Below are positions 37,396-45,843 of a DNA stretch of 64,000 bases, piece after piece. The position numbers and the translations under genes are program-made. The first letter of the stretch is position 1, and each line of letters begins with the position of its first letter. Origin of the DNA: Streptococcus cristatus (GTDB lineage: Bacteria > Bacillota > Bacilli > Lactobacillales > Streptococcaceae); assembly GCF_008369405.1 (NCBI RefSeq), contig NZ_VSJJ01000003.1, positions 1 to 64,000 on the forward strand, given 5' to 3'. The notes beneath the pieces were generated by a model. It was not told the origin of the DNA and did not search any database. It was given only the letters and a program-made list of their open reading frames with translations.

Positions 37396-37533
37396 AATCT
37401 TGTCCTTCTTATTTTTTTGACATCATTTTAGCAAAAAGTGAAAAGGTTTGCAAGGGGGTAAATGGGATCTTTTCTTTCTTTTTCTTCAAAAACTTGCTAT
37501 ATTAGAAATGACTAAGTAGAAGGAGTTTTGGCT

Positions 37534-37968
37534 ATGTGTGTAGAGTGTTATATTGACCAGAGCAGGGTGACACCTTTGCTTCATCCCTTGGACTGTCTGA
37601 GAGAGCATAGGCAATATATATGCGGTCACTGCGGGCGCTGTATCTGCATTGAGCATACAAAAAATGGCCTGCAACGCTGGAATTTTCCCTTTAAATCTTT
37701 AGAAATTGCCAAGTATTATTTGCGAGCGGCGGATGTGACCATGCAGGCGCCCTGCGGCATTTATAAAATCCAGTCAGACAAGGGACGAGTGTCTTACAAG
37801 ATTTTTACCAATCTGACGGATTTAGAAACCTATCTGAAAAAGAATCCTGATAAAAACTGTCCCAGCCGTCAGCCTAGCTTTATCATGCCTTCTTATCAGG
37901 AATTTCCTGAAAGTCAGGTAAGAAAGTTAAGCGCTCAAGAAATAGAGACATATTTGGCAGAGAGATGA
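37534..37968 (+). CDS. Cysteine-rich putative zinc-binding protein
   Basis: This 144-residue protein carries an N-terminal Cys/His cluster. CVEC at the start and CGHCGRCICIEH around residues 35-46 could form a zinc knuckle. A conserved-looking RWNFPFKSLEIAKYYLRAAD segment and a mixed alpha/beta tail follow. I do not recognise the family with certainty. The start is ATG at 37534, 7-8 nt after AAGGAG. The upstream in-frame TTG at 37528 is too close to the site. It stands alone between the nucleotidyltransferase and the EVE-MarR pair. Confidence 0.7.
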   Translation: MCVECYIDQSRVTPLLHPLDCLREHRQYICGHCGRCICIEHTKNGLQRWNFPFKSLEIAKYYLRAADVTMQAPCGIYKIQSDKGRVSYKIFTNLTDLETYLKKNPDKNCPSRQPSFIMPSYQEFPESQVRKLSAQEIETYLAER

Positions 37969-38059
37969 GAATTTTCTGCTTAGAACAAATGAAATGCATT
38001 ACTCTACAATAGCTCTCCCTACTACAACAATTATAGAGCATATGACATCGGATACGAAA

Positions 38060-38091
38060 AATAGGAGGTCGGGATGTCTCAGCCTCCTATT
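38060..38091 (-). terminator. Terminator at the EVE gene end
   Basis: AATAGGAGG (38060-38068) and CCTCCTATT (38083-38091) form a 9-bp stem. It contains the minus-strand stop of the EVE gene (38087-38089), with a TTTTTCG run after it on that strand. The + strand interval 37969-38059 holds nothing else recognisable. Confidence 0.6.
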
Positions 38092-38497
38092 CTTCCTTCA
38101 TCTGTTCAAAGACATAGAGAAAAAATTCTTTAGAAACTTCGAAATGTCCGTATCTTATCTGAGAAGCATACTGGCGCCACTGAGGATGTTGTCGGACTTG
38201 GTCAATGGGACAGTCTTTGATAGGTTGGTAGTAGCTGACATCTCGCCGAAATGGGACAAAGCCTTCAAACATCTCTACTTGATAAGCTGTGTCATCTAGA
38301 ATCTTGCCAACTGCTGTAAAGGACTGCAGCTTTTCCTGACCATTCAGCTGATACTTGGGGCTGTAGTACAAAAGGTAATCTCCTTTTTTCATTCGGTTCA
38401 GCGGTGCTTTCTTTCCATGGCAGACTTGGCAAAAGCCTCCCTCTACCCCTCTTAGAACGTGTTCTTTTGATACGACACCAATCCAAAATCTAGTCAT
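38087..38497 (-). CDS. EVE-domain protein
   Basis: This 136-residue protein consists of one EVE (PUA-like) domain. It has the TRFWIGVVSKEHV opening, MKKGDYLLYYSPK, and FVPFRRDVSYYQP. EVE proteins bind modified bases in DNA or RNA, by analogy with YTH and PUA domains. Some act in restriction of modified DNA, but this one has no nuclease partner nearby. Its start overlaps the end of the MarR gene by 8 bp, so the two are translationally coupled. Confidence 0.8.
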   Translation of the reverse strand: MTRFWIGVVSKEHVLRGVEGGFCQVCHGKKAPLNRMKKGDYLLYYSPKYQLNGQEKLQSFTAVGKILDDTAYQVEMFEGFVPFRRDVSYYQPIKDCPIDQVRQHPQWRQYASQIRYGHFEVSKEFFLYVFEQMKEE

Positions 38498-38951
38498 TTT
38501 CTGCCTCCAGTTCCATTAAGAGTTGGTTTAATATTTCTGTTTTATTTCCTAATTTTCCAAAGAATGTCTGATCAATGCCTTCTACCAGAGGAAGGGCTTG
38601 GTTGACCTTTTGCAACCCCATATCCGTTAGGAGTATGATGTTGGCACGGCTGTCCTTGGGATGGACTTCCCGCATGATCAACCCTTTCTTGACCAAGAGG
38701 CGGATGATTTGGGATACGGTCATGACATCCATGTCAGAAAATCGGGCAATATGGGTCTGACTCACCCATTCTTGCTGACGCAGGAGTGCGGCAAGAGTGG
38801 TCAGAATGACAAACTGGGGATGGGTCAAATCGATCGTTTTCAGTTCGTTTTTAATCAGTCCATGCCACTTGTGGTAGGCACGGATAAAGAGCAGACCGGT
38901 TGATTTTTTGTATTCATCCGTATAGATGGAGTTAAACTGAGATTTTTCCAT
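38490..38951 (-). CDS. MarR-family transcriptional regulator
   Basis: This 153-residue winged-helix repressor has the wing and recognition region in RFSDMDVMTVSQIIRLLVKK followed by the MarR signature HPKDSRANIILLTDMG. The start is ATG at 38951 behind GAGGGAAAG; an upstream in-frame extension would run into the promoter. A 14-bp palindrome just downstream of the -10 suggests autoregulation. Its likely co-regulated partner is the EVE protein encoded next. Confidence 0.85.
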   Translation of the reverse strand: MEKSQFNSIYTDEYKKSTGLLFIRAYHKWHGLIKNELKTIDLTHPQFVILTTLAALLRQQEWVSQTHIARFSDMDVMTVSQIIRLLVKKGLIMREVHPKDSRANIILLTDMGLQKVNQALPLVEGIDQTFFGKLGNKTEILNQLLMELEAEND

Positions 38952-38973
38952 TAGCTTTCCCTCTAGATATTTT

Positions 38974-39014
38974 ATAAGCACACTTATTATATTCTGACAT
39001 CTTATTTTTGTCAA
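38974..39014 (-). promoter_or_regulatory. Promoter and palindromic operator of MarR-EVE operon
   Basis: On the minus strand, TTGACA (39014-39009), a 17-bp spacer and TATAAT (38991-38986), both perfect. ATAAG-CACA-CTTAT (38974-38987) is a dyad touching the -10 and covering the start site, as expected for a MarR self-repression site. Confidence 0.75.
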
Positions 39015-39018
39015 TAAA

Positions 39019-39052
39019 AACCCAGTTTAGACTAAAAAGTCCGAACTGGGTT
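39019..39052 (-). terminator. Terminator of the metalloregulator gene
   Basis: AACCCAGTT (39019-39027) pairs with AACTGGGTT (39044-39052), with an extra inner GGACT/AGTC pairing. It is followed on the minus strand by TTTATTG. Confidence 0.75.
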
Positions 39053-39056
39053 CTGT

Positions 39057-39704
39057 TTATAGTTTTTCTACATAAATCTGCTGGGCAATCATAGGGCTAA
39101 CTTGGATTGCTCTGCCATCCACTTCCAGTTGATAGAGCTGGCTGTAGTCGTCATACTGGAGGAAACGGATTTCTTGGTTTATGTTCAGATTGTGTTTTTC
39201 CAGATAAGCCAAAAGCTCAAAGTCGTCGTGGACACGGCGGATGAGGTAGCTACCAGGCTCCTGAGCGGAGGCCAAAGTTTGACGGTATTTTTCTTTCAGC
39301 AGTTGGTGTTTGGCTGGGATTGTGCCACCATGAGGACAGGTCTCAGGGAAATCCAGCATTTTTTCCAAGCCTGCGACAAAGCGTTCAGAAACGGTATGTT
39401 CCAGAATTTCGGCTTCCTGATGGATTTCGTCCGTGGTATAGCCTAGCTTTTGAACCAAGAACACCTCAATCAATCGGTGCTTGCGGTAGAGGTCAGAGAC
39501 CAGCTGCAAACCTAGGTCAGTCAGCAGATAGCCGGCCTTTTTGTCCTTGATTAAGAGTTCTTCAGCCAGCATTTTCTTCATCATTTCCGTCACGGCTGGC
39601 GGGGAAACCTGCATGTGCTGGGCGATTTCTTTATTGGTGATTTTTCCCTGGCGCGTGCCAATTTCGTAAATACATTTTAAATAGTCTTCTTTATTTGGCG
39701 TCAT
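39057..39704 (-). CDS. DtxR/MntR-family metalloregulator (ScaR/SloR type)
   Basis: This 215-residue metal-dependent repressor has an N-terminal winged helix (MTPNKEDYLKCIYEI, VSPPAVTEMMKKM) and a metal-binding and dimer domain (HRLIEVFLVQKLGY, EAEILEHTVSE, CPHGGTIP). A C-terminal FeoA-like domain follows. It corresponds to ScaR of S. gordonii and SloR of S. mutans, which repress manganese/iron ABC uptake genes when Mn is sufficient. The regulated transporter is not in this window. The start is ATG 39704 behind ACGAGGAC; upstream extension lacks a site. Confidence 0.9.
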   Translation of the reverse strand: MTPNKEDYLKCIYEIGTRQGKITNKEIAQHMQVSPPAVTEMMKKMLAEELLIKDKKAGYLLTDLGLQLVSDLYRKHRLIEVFLVQKLGYTTDEIHQEAEILEHTVSERFVAGLEKMLDFPETCPHGGTIPAKHQLLKEKYRQTLASAQEPGSYLIRRVHDDFELLAYLEKHNLNINQEIRFLQYDDYSQLYQLEVDGRAIQVSPMIAQQIYVEKL

Positions 39705-39732
39705 CTTTTGTCCTCGTTGTTTTCCTAAGACT

Positions 39733-39762
39733 AGTATAGCAAAAAATGCTGAAAGAATACAA
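39733..39762 (-). promoter_or_regulatory. Promoter of the metalloregulator
   Basis: On the minus strand, TTGTAT (39762-39757), 18 bp, TATACT (39738-39733). Confidence 0.6.
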
Positions 39763-39901
39763 TTCGAGGCCGAAAGTTCCTTTGTACGTTGACTTTTACA
39801 TGAAATCTTGGCATATTTAGAGGTAAATAGGAGAGCTATCGAAGGCTGCATGAGCCTGTTAGCGAAGCTCAGAACGGTGCTGAAGAAATTTCATATGATG
39901 G

Positions 39902-40990
39902 ATGTGGATGGTGATGAAAGTAGAAATCGAGCAATACTGCCTAGAATTACAAGCACTCGGCTGGTCTCAAGCTACTCTCGATACAGTTTTTCTGACAGAA
40001 ATGGCGTCATTACCGTATGAATCAGCCCACCAGAGTCTTTTTGAGGAGGCCGTCCTATTTGGCAGTCCCCTCTTTCAGAAGTTATGGTCTTTTGAATGTC
40101 GATCTCCCCAGCCCCAGCAAGCTGAGAAGTTGTTAGAGCTAGCTATGCTCTATATGGATATGCCTGACGAATTGAGCGGAGAAGCAGCAGAGATTACCAA
40201 ACTGCTCTCGCGTATGCATCCGAACTTATCGCCACACGCTCCCTTTTGGCGCCAGTTTTCTCAAACGATTCGGCAGGCTTTTTCTCCAGCAGACTTTATT
40301 GCAGACAGTGGCAATCAAAGGTTAAAAGGTCAGTTGCACCAGTTTCGCTACCTTATTTCCAGTCAGCAAGCCCAGTGGGTTAGAGAGCATTTTCGTAAGT
40401 CAGGGATGACAGATGGCCAGGCTCTCCTAGCCTATTTTCAGGCGCATCCTGACCTGGACTGCCAGCTTTGGGAATCTTCGCGGCTGCACAATAAAGCCTT
40501 TGTCTATAAGGACAAGGTGACCTACCCAGACCATCGGCCCTATCAGGCCAATATCAAGATCCTCCATCGTTTCCATACCGAGTTTATTCTGGATAGGGAA
40601 GGGCAGTTTCTCAATATCCTAGATCCAGAAGGAAGCAGTCAAAATGGGCTAGTCAATGGAGCTAGTTTTAATTACGGGGAGAAACCCTCCCTATTCAAAC
40701 ATAGTTCCCATTATTACTACGATGTTAAAAGTCCAGCCCAGTGGGATCCCCAGTTTCGCAGGCTGGCGATCCGAAATGGCGGGCAAGGCTTCAAAGCCCC
40801 TCAGAATAATCGCGGCTTGGCTGGTTACCATACGGCTAGAAGTTGCTATGCGATTGCGGGGAAAAGCGTTAAAAGTCAAGTTGATGCCCAAGTAAAAGAT
40901 TTTGAAAAATCATTAGTTGAAAAGTTAAAAGGGAAAAATTATCTCAAATATTTATGGAATAAAGTGAAAAATAAATATCTGAGATTATAG
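39902..40990 (+). CDS. DUF3114-like streptococcal protein
   Basis: This soluble protein of about 362 residues resembles the DUF3114 family, which I know mainly from streptococci. The C-terminal half is the conserved-looking part, with HRPYQANIKILHRFHTEFIL, FLNILDPEGS and the YYYDVKSPAQWDPQFRRLA segment. A basic tail follows. There is no signal peptide or membrane segment. Several in-frame starts lie close together (ATG 39902, 39908, 39914) and none has a clear ribosome binding site. The HAD hydrolase gene follows 15 bp after the stop, so they may be co-transcribed. Function is unknown. Confidence 0.7.
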   Translation: MWMVMKVEIEQYCLELQALGWSQATLDTVFLTEMASLPYESAHQSLFEEAVLFGSPLFQKLWSFECRSPQPQQAEKLLELAMLYMDMPDELSGEAAEITKLLSRMHPNLSPHAPFWRQFSQTIRQAFSPADFIADSGNQRLKGQLHQFRYLISSQQAQWVREHFRKSGMTDGQALLAYFQAHPDLDCQLWESSRLHNKAFVYKDKVTYPDHRPYQANIKILHRFHTEFILDREGQFLNILDPEGSSQNGLVNGASFNYGEKPSLFKHSSHYYYDVKSPAQWDPQFRRLAIRNGGQGFKAPQNNRGLAGYHTARSCYAIAGKSVKSQVDAQVKDFEKSLVEKLKGKNYLKYLWNKVKNKYLRL

Positions 40991-41005
40991 AAATGAGGTG
41001 GGAAG

Positions 41006-41833
41006 ATGCCAATTAAAATGATCGCTACGGATATGGACGGTACTCTTTTGGACCCGAGAGGAGAGCTGGATTTGCCACGCCTGACAGCAGTTTTAGACCA
41101 GCTGGAGGAGAGGGACATTAAGTTTGTCATTGCGACGGGCAATGAGATCCAACGAATGCGCTTATTGTTGGGCGATTTGACAGAGCGTATGACCCTGATT
41201 GTGGCCAACGGCGCTAGAATCTTTGAAAAAAATGAAATGTTGCTGGGAACTTTCTGGCAGCCTGATTTGATTGCGGACACGCTGGCTTATTTTCAGGGTC
41301 AAGAACGAGAGGTGCATCTAGTGGTCACTTCTACTACAGGTGGCTTTGTTCAGGACGGCACTGATTTTCCGATGATTAGCAAGATTATGACAGAAGAAAT
41401 GGCGGTTCATTTCTACAAACGAATGAATTTCGTGCCTAATCTGCAAGAGCATCCGTTTGAAGAAGTGCTGAAGATGAGCGTTATGGTCGATGAAGCGCAA
41501 GCAGCAGAGATTACGCAGCAGATCAATACAGCATTTGCTGGACGATTGAGTGCTGTGACCAGCGGTTATGGCGCGATTGACATTATTCAAGAAGGTCTTC
41601 ACAAGGCCTGGGGACTTCGTCAGCTCATGGATCGGTGGCAAATCAAAAGCAAGGAAATCATGGCTTTTGGTGACAGCGAGAATGACTTAGAAATGCTAGA
41701 ATTAGCGGATTTCTCCTATGCTATGGAAAATGGGGATGAGAAGATTAAGCGCATTGCCAGTCGCTTGGCACCAGCCAATGCAGAGGCCGGTGTTTTGCAG
41801 GTGATTGAGCAATATTTAGAAAAAGGAGTCTAA
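41006..41833 (+). CDS. HAD-superfamily Cof-type phosphatase
   Basis: This 275-residue hydrolase has the HAD motifs: I, MIATDMDGTLLD with Asp9 and Asp11; II, VIATGNE; and the C-terminal MAFGDSENDLEML with its Asp pair. The C2 cap sits between residues 85 and 190. Cof-type members dephosphorylate sugar phosphates or cofactors; the substrate is unknown. The start is ATG behind GAGGTGGGAAG. The gene runs directly into the SGNH hydrolase, whose ATG follows the stop with no gap. Confidence 0.88.
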   Translation: MPIKMIATDMDGTLLDPRGELDLPRLTAVLDQLEERDIKFVIATGNEIQRMRLLLGDLTERMTLIVANGARIFEKNEMLLGTFWQPDLIADTLAYFQGQEREVHLVVTSTTGGFVQDGTDFPMISKIMTEEMAVHFYKRMNFVPNLQEHPFEEVLKMSVMVDEAQAAEITQQINTAFAGRLSAVTSGYGAIDIIQEGLHKAWGLRQLMDRWQIKSKEIMAFGDSENDLEMLELADFSYAMENGDEKIKRIASRLAPANAEAGVLQVIEQYLEKGV

Positions 41834-42466
41834 ATGGCAGTTCAACTATTAGAACAGTGGCTTTTGAATGAACAGGCAAAGATCCAGAAAAATTATCGGG
41901 ACCTGAATCAGCTTGCGGTCAAAGAGCCAGCGATTATTTTTATCGGTGATTCGATTGTGGAATATTTCCCGCTGCATGAGCTATTGCAAAGTCCTAAAAC
42001 CTTGGTCAATCGTGGCATTCGTGGCTACAAGACTGATTTGCTTTTAGAAAACTTGGATGCCCATCTCTTTGGGCAGGCTCTGGACAAGGTCTTTCTCCTG
42101 ATTGGAACCAACGACATTGGCAAGGAGATGTCTCAGGCTGAAACGCTGGCCAATCTGGAAGCAGTTGTTCAGGAGATTTCTCGCGACTATCCTCTGGCTC
42201 AGATCCAGCTGCTGTCCGTCCTGCCTGTGAATGAGCAGGAGCAGTATAAAGGAACGGTTTATATCCGAACGAACGAGAAAATCCAAGCCCTCAATCGTGC
42301 CTACCAAAACCTAGCAAGTATCTATACCAATGTCCATTTTATCGACCTTTATGATAACTTCTTGGATGAGAACGGTCAGCTGCGGGAGGATTTTACTACG
42401 GATGGCTTGCACTTGACTATTGCTGGCTATGCGACGCTGTCAAAGGTTCTGCAGCCTTATCTTTGA
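41834..42466 (+). CDS. SGNH/GDSL hydrolase
   Basis: This 210-residue esterase-like protein has block I IIFIGDSIVEYF with nucleophile Ser40, the GTND block III oxyanion Asn, and block V DGLHL with Asp190 and His193. This is a complete catalytic triad of the platelet-activating-factor acetylhydrolase-like group. No signal peptide is present, so it acts in the cytoplasm. It begins immediately after the HAD gene, behind AAAAAGGAGTC. The substrate is unknown. Copy 3 of the dispersed repeat follows. Confidence 0.88.
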   Translation: MAVQLLEQWLLNEQAKIQKNYRDLNQLAVKEPAIIFIGDSIVEYFPLHELLQSPKTLVNRGIRGYKTDLLLENLDAHLFGQALDKVFLLIGTNDIGKEMSQAETLANLEAVVQEISRDYPLAQIQLLSVLPVNEQEQYKGTVYIRTNEKIQALNRAYQNLASIYTNVHFIDLYDNFLDENGQLREDFTTDGLHLTIAGYATLSKVLQPYL

Positions 42467-42518
42467 GAAAATATTTTTCGTGGCTAATTCAATCAAGCAG
42501 TTAAAACTGAAATTTCAA

Positions 42519-42699
42519 AGAGGCTGGGACAAAAGTCCTAGCCTCTCAATTGTCTTTGGATTGTCGAGCAAGACGCAGTGGTTGAGTGGGGTCTACTAGG
42601 CTGATTTCATCAGCTTTTACAGCCTTACTCAACTGTGCGGAGGTGGGACGACGAAATCGAATTCTAAGGAATTACCGATTTCTGTCCCACTCTCTTTCT
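42519..42699 (+). repeat. Three-hairpin dispersed repeat, copy 3 (forward)
   Basis: Hairpin A starts AGAGGCTGGGAC at 42519. Hairpins B and C follow, ending in GTCCCACTCTCTTTC. It lies between the SGNH gene and the convergent GNAT gene. In this copy the reading frame that is open across copy 1 is broken by TAG, which shows that the element is not maintained as a coding sequence. The arms of hairpin C match better here (GTGGGACGACGAAATCG with CGATTTCTGTCCCAC) than in copy 1. Confidence 0.9.
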
Positions 42700-42724
42700 A
42701 TATTATTAAAGATTTTTGCTTTCT

Positions 42725-43162
42725 TTAGTCTAGCCACTGGATAAAGGACTTCTTATCTTGGTGATTGTAGCCAGCCCGTTTATAAAATTCCCAGGTGCTT
42801 TCTTTCTTGGAGCCCGTCAGCAGCATCATTTTGTAGCAATTGGCTTCAGTCGCTATTTTCTTAGCAAAATCAAGGCATTCACTAGCATAACCCTTGCCTC
42901 TAAAGTCATGATGAGTAACGACATTTTCGATCAGGGCGTAGGGGCGCAGTCCTCTCGTGAGATTGGGAATGACGACACAAATACAAGAAGAAACAATCTT
43001 TCCGTCAAGCACTTTGACAATAATATGGTGGTCTGGATCTTCTACCATCCGCTGCCAGACCTTTTGTAAGGTTGGGCTTTTTTCTGGAATGACCGTCTCA
43101 TGCAAGGAGAGGTACAAATGGAGTAATTCATCTAGGTCGTGTGGACTGGCTTCTCTGATCAT
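42725..43162 (-). CDS. GNAT-family N-acetyltransferase
   Basis: This 145-residue single-domain acetyltransferase has the acetyl-CoA binding motif VVTHHDFRGKGYASECL and the C-terminal LLTGSKKESTWEFYKRAGY. The start is ATG 43162 behind AGTAGGTAAAAAG; an upstream extension in frame is less likely. The substrate is unknown. The gene is convergent with the SGNH hydrolase across repeat copy 3. Confidence 0.85.
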   Translation of the reverse strand: MIREASPHDLDELLHLYLSLHETVIPEKSPTLQKVWQRMVEDPDHHIIVKVLDGKIVSSCICVVIPNLTRGLRPYALIENVVTHHDFRGKGYASECLDFAKKIATEANCYKMMLLTGSKKESTWEFYKRAGYNHQDKKSFIQWLD

Positions 43163-43430
43163 CTTTTTACCTACTATTTTGGAATCTTTTCGTTTACTTA
43201 GCAATATTATAGCATGTTTAGCCCTTACATTTCTAGCTTGCTCCGAATTAGAATTTTGCACAGTTTCAAAGGTGAGAGATAGACGCTCTCATCTTTTTCT
43301 GAAATCTATTATAAAATACATTTCAAAATTCAGAAAAATCTCATAATTGTTATGTAATAGTTCTAAAGCAATCCTGAGCATATTCTTATACAAGAGTTGG
43401 AAAAAGTGATAAATTTGTAGAGTAAGTTTA

Positions 43431-43444
43431 TTGAAACGTTTTCA
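43431..43444 (+). promoter_or_regulatory. Candidate cre (CcpA) site upstream of spxB
   Basis: TTGAAACGTTTTCA is an imperfect dyad centred on CG, differing from the palindrome TGAAAACGTTTTCA at two positions. It lies 57 bp before the spxB start. A second related dyad, TGAAAGTTTTCA, lies 10 bp after it. Direct CcpA control of spxB is established in S. gordonii and S. sanguinis. The interval 43163-43430 is AT-rich; I could not assign the spxB promoter with confidence. Confidence 0.55.
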
Positions 43445-43500
43445 TTAACCTATCTGAAAGTTTTCAATAAATAATTTAATTTTGAAGGAGAGTTATCATT

Positions 43501-45276
43501 ATGACTCAAGGGAAAATTACTGCATCAGCAGCAATGCTCAACGTATTGAAAACATGGGGCGTAGACACAATCTACGGTATCCCATCAGGAACACTCAGCT
43601 CATTGATGGACGCTTTGGCTGAAGACAAAGATATCCGCTTCTTGCAAGTTCGCCACGAAGAAACAGGTGCTCTTGCAGCGGTTATGCAAGCTAAATTCGG
43701 CGGCTCAATCGGGGTTGCAGTTGGTTCAGGTGGTCCAGGTGCGACTCACTTGATTAATGGTGTTTACGATGCAGCTATGGACAACGCTCCATTCCTTGCT
43801 ATCCTTGGATCACGTCCAGTCAACGAACTCAATATGGATGCTTTCCAAGAATTGAATCAAAACCCAATGTACAACGGCATCGCTGTCTACAACAAACGTG
43901 TAGCTTACGCTGAGCAATTGCCAAAAGTTATCGACGAAGCTTGCCGTGCTGCAGTTTCTAAAAAAGGTCCTGCAGTTGTTGAAATCCCTGTAAACTTCGG
44001 CTTCCAAGAAATCGACGAAAACTCATACTACGGATCAGGTTCTTACGAACGTTCATTCATCGCTCCTGCTTTGAACGAAGTTGAAATCAACAAAGCCGTT
44101 GAAATCTTGAACAATGCTGAACGTCCAGTTATCTACGCTGGTTACGGTGGTGTTAAAGCAGGTGAAGTGATTACTGAATTGTCACGTAAAATCAAAGCAC
44201 CAATCATCACAACTGGTAAAAACTTTGAAGCCTTTGAATGGAACTATGAAGGTTTGACAGGTTCTGCTTACCGTGTTGGTTGGAAACCAGCTAACGAAGT
44301 GGTCTTTGAAGCAGACACCGTTCTTTTCCTTGGTTCTAACTTCCCATTTGCTGAAGTTTACGAAGCATTTAAGAACACTGAAAAATTCATCCAAGTCGAT
44401 ATCGACCCTTACAAACTCGGTAAACGCCATGCTCTTGACGCGTCTATCCTTGGTGATGCGGGTCAAGCAGCGAAAGCTATCCTTGACAAAGTAAACCCAG
44501 TTGAGTCTACTCCATGGTGGCGTGCAAATGTGAAGAACAACCAAAACTGGCGTGATTACATGAACAAACTCGAAGGTAAAACTGAGGGTGAATTGCAATT
44601 GTATCAAGTTTACAATGCAATCAACAAACATGCTGATCAAGACGCAATCTACTCAATCGACGTAGGTGACACTACTCAAACATCTACTCGTCACCTTCAC
44701 ATGACACCTAAGAACATGTGGCGTACATCTCCACTCTTTGCGACAATGGGTATTGCCCTTCCTGGTGGTATCGCTGCTAAGAAAGACAATCCAGATCGCC
44801 AAGTATGGAACATCATGGGTGACGGTGCATTCAACATGTGCTACCCAGACGTTATCACAAACGTTCAATACGACCTTCCAGTTATCAACGTTGTCTTCTC
44901 AAATGGTAAATATGCCTTCATCAAGGACAAATACGAAGACACAAACAAACACTTGTTTGGTTGTGACTTCCCTAATGCTGACTATGCGAAAATCGCTGAA
45001 GCGCAAGGTGCTGTTGGATTTACAGTAGACCGTATCGAAGACATCGACGCAGTCGTTGCAGAAGCTGTGAAACTCAACAAAGAAGGTAAAACTGTTGTTA
45101 TCGATGCCCACATCACGCAACACCGTCCACTTCCAGTAGAAGTGCTTGAACTCGATCCAAAACTTCACTCAGAAGAAGCAATCAAAGCCTTCAAGGAAAA
45201 ATACGAAGCAGAAGAACTCGTACCATTCCGCCTCTTCTTGGAAGAAGAAGGATTGCAATCACGCGCAATTAAATAA
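43501..45276 (+). CDS. spxB: Pyruvate oxidase
   Basis: This 591-residue enzyme depends on thiamine diphosphate and FAD and converts pyruvate, phosphate and oxygen to acetyl phosphate, CO2 and hydrogen peroxide. That peroxide inhibits competing oral bacteria. Landmarks are the N-terminal TDP-binding [14 protein letters not shown] with its Glu, the central FAD domain, and the TDP/magnesium motif [12 protein letters not shown] followed by [10 protein letters not shown]. Codon use is strongly biased toward the preferred set, like rpoB and metE, consistent with very high expression. The start is ATG at 43501 behind GAAGGAGAG. It is monocistronic, with a terminator at 45346-45374. Confidence 0.97.
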   Translation: MTQGKITASAAMLNVLKTWGVDTIYGIPSGTLSSLMDALAEDKDIRFLQVRHEETGALAAVMQAKFGGSIGVAVGSGGPGATHLINGVYDAAMDNAPFLAILGSRPVNELNMDAFQELNQNPMYNGIAVYNKRVAYAEQLPKVIDEACRAAVSKKGPAVVEIPVNFGFQEIDENSYYGSGSYERSFIAPALNEVEINKAVEILNNAERPVIYAGYGGVKAGEVITELSRKIKAPIITTGKNFEAFEWNYEGLTGSAYRVGWKPANEVVFEADTVLFLGSNFPFAEVYEAFKNTEKFIQVDIDPYKLGKRHALDASILGDAGQAAKAILDKVNPVESTPWWRANVKNNQNWRDYMNKLEGKTEGELQLYQVYNAINKHADQDAIYSIDVGDTTQTSTRHLHMTPKNMWRTSPLFATMGIALPGGIAAKKDNPDRQVWNIMGDGAFNMCYPDVITNVQYDLPVINVVFSNGKYAFIKDKYEDTNKHLFGCDFPNADYAKIAEAQGAVGFTVDRIEDIDAVVAEAVKLNKEGKTVVIDAHITQHRPLPVEVLELDPKLHSEEAIKAFKEKYEAEELVPFRLFLEEEGLQSRAIK

Positions 45277-45345
45277 TTCCTCTCGTCGAAAATCAAATGC
45301 AAACATTGAAGATTTCATTCTTTGATTTTCTTAGAGCGGAACTTG

Positions 45346-45374
45346 AAAAGATCGGAGTAATCCGGTCTTTTTCT
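45346..45374 (+). terminator. Terminator of spxB
   Basis: AAAAGATCGGA-GTAA-TCCGGTCTTTT is an 11-bp stem with one G-U pair, followed by TTC. It lies about 70 bp after the spxB stop. Confidence 0.8.
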
Positions 45375-45438
45375 TTGTCCTCTTTCTTATCACAAGATTG
45401 TGATAGTTTACATCTTCATAACAAAGGGATAAAAGGAC

Positions 45439-45467
45439 TTGATTGTTTTGGTCTCTCATTATAAAAT
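45439..45467 (+). promoter_or_regulatory. Promoter of SemiSWEET gene (probable leaderless mRNA)
   Basis: TTGATT (45439-45444), 17 bp, TAAAAT (45462-45467). The predicted transcription start near 45474 leaves at most six bases before the ATG at 45480, and none resembles a ribosome binding site. Confidence 0.6.
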
Positions 45468-45479
45468 ATAAGCCTAAAA

Positions 45480-45758
45480 ATGAAAGAGATTTTGAAAATT
45501 AATGAAAAACAAATGAAAATTTTGGGATGGGTTGCAACCTTTATGTCCGTAATGATGTATGTGTCCTATTTTCCACAAATCATGAACAACCTAGCGGGTC
45601 AAAAAGGGAATTTTATCCAACCGCTCGTCGCAACAATCAACTGTAGTCTTTGGGTCTACTATGGCTTGTTCAAAAAAGAAAGAGATATTCCCCTTGCAGC
45701 AGCGAATGCACCGGGAATTATTTTTGGCCTGGTGACGGCCATCACAGCTTTGGTTTAA
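45480..45758 (+). CDS. SemiSWEET sugar transporter
   Basis: This 92-residue membrane protein with three helices is a bacterial SemiSWEET (PQ-loop/MtN3 family). It shows the SYFPQI motif in helix 1 and the NCSLWVYYG segment in helix 2. Two such subunits form one transporter, which moves sugars or small metabolites down their gradient. Its position right after spxB may be coincidental, since it has its own promoter. ATG 45480 is the likely start because the alternative TTG at 45492 has no correctly placed site. Confidence 0.85.
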   Translation: MKEILKINEKQMKILGWVATFMSVMMYVSYFPQIMNNLAGQKGNFIQPLVATINCSLWVYYGLFKKERDIPLAAANAPGIIFGLVTAITALV

Positions 45759-45781
45759 AAAGTTGAGAATAGTTAGTATTC

Positions 45782-45810
45782 TTGTATCCTTTTTTATATT
45801 CTGTTAAAAT
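45782..45810 (+). promoter_or_regulatory. Promoter of the DUF3592-like gene
   Basis: TTGTAT (45782-45787), 17 bp, TAAAAT (45805-45810). Confidence 0.65.
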
Positions 45811-45843
45811 AGAAGCCTAACGAAGGTTTAGGAGTGAATCAAG

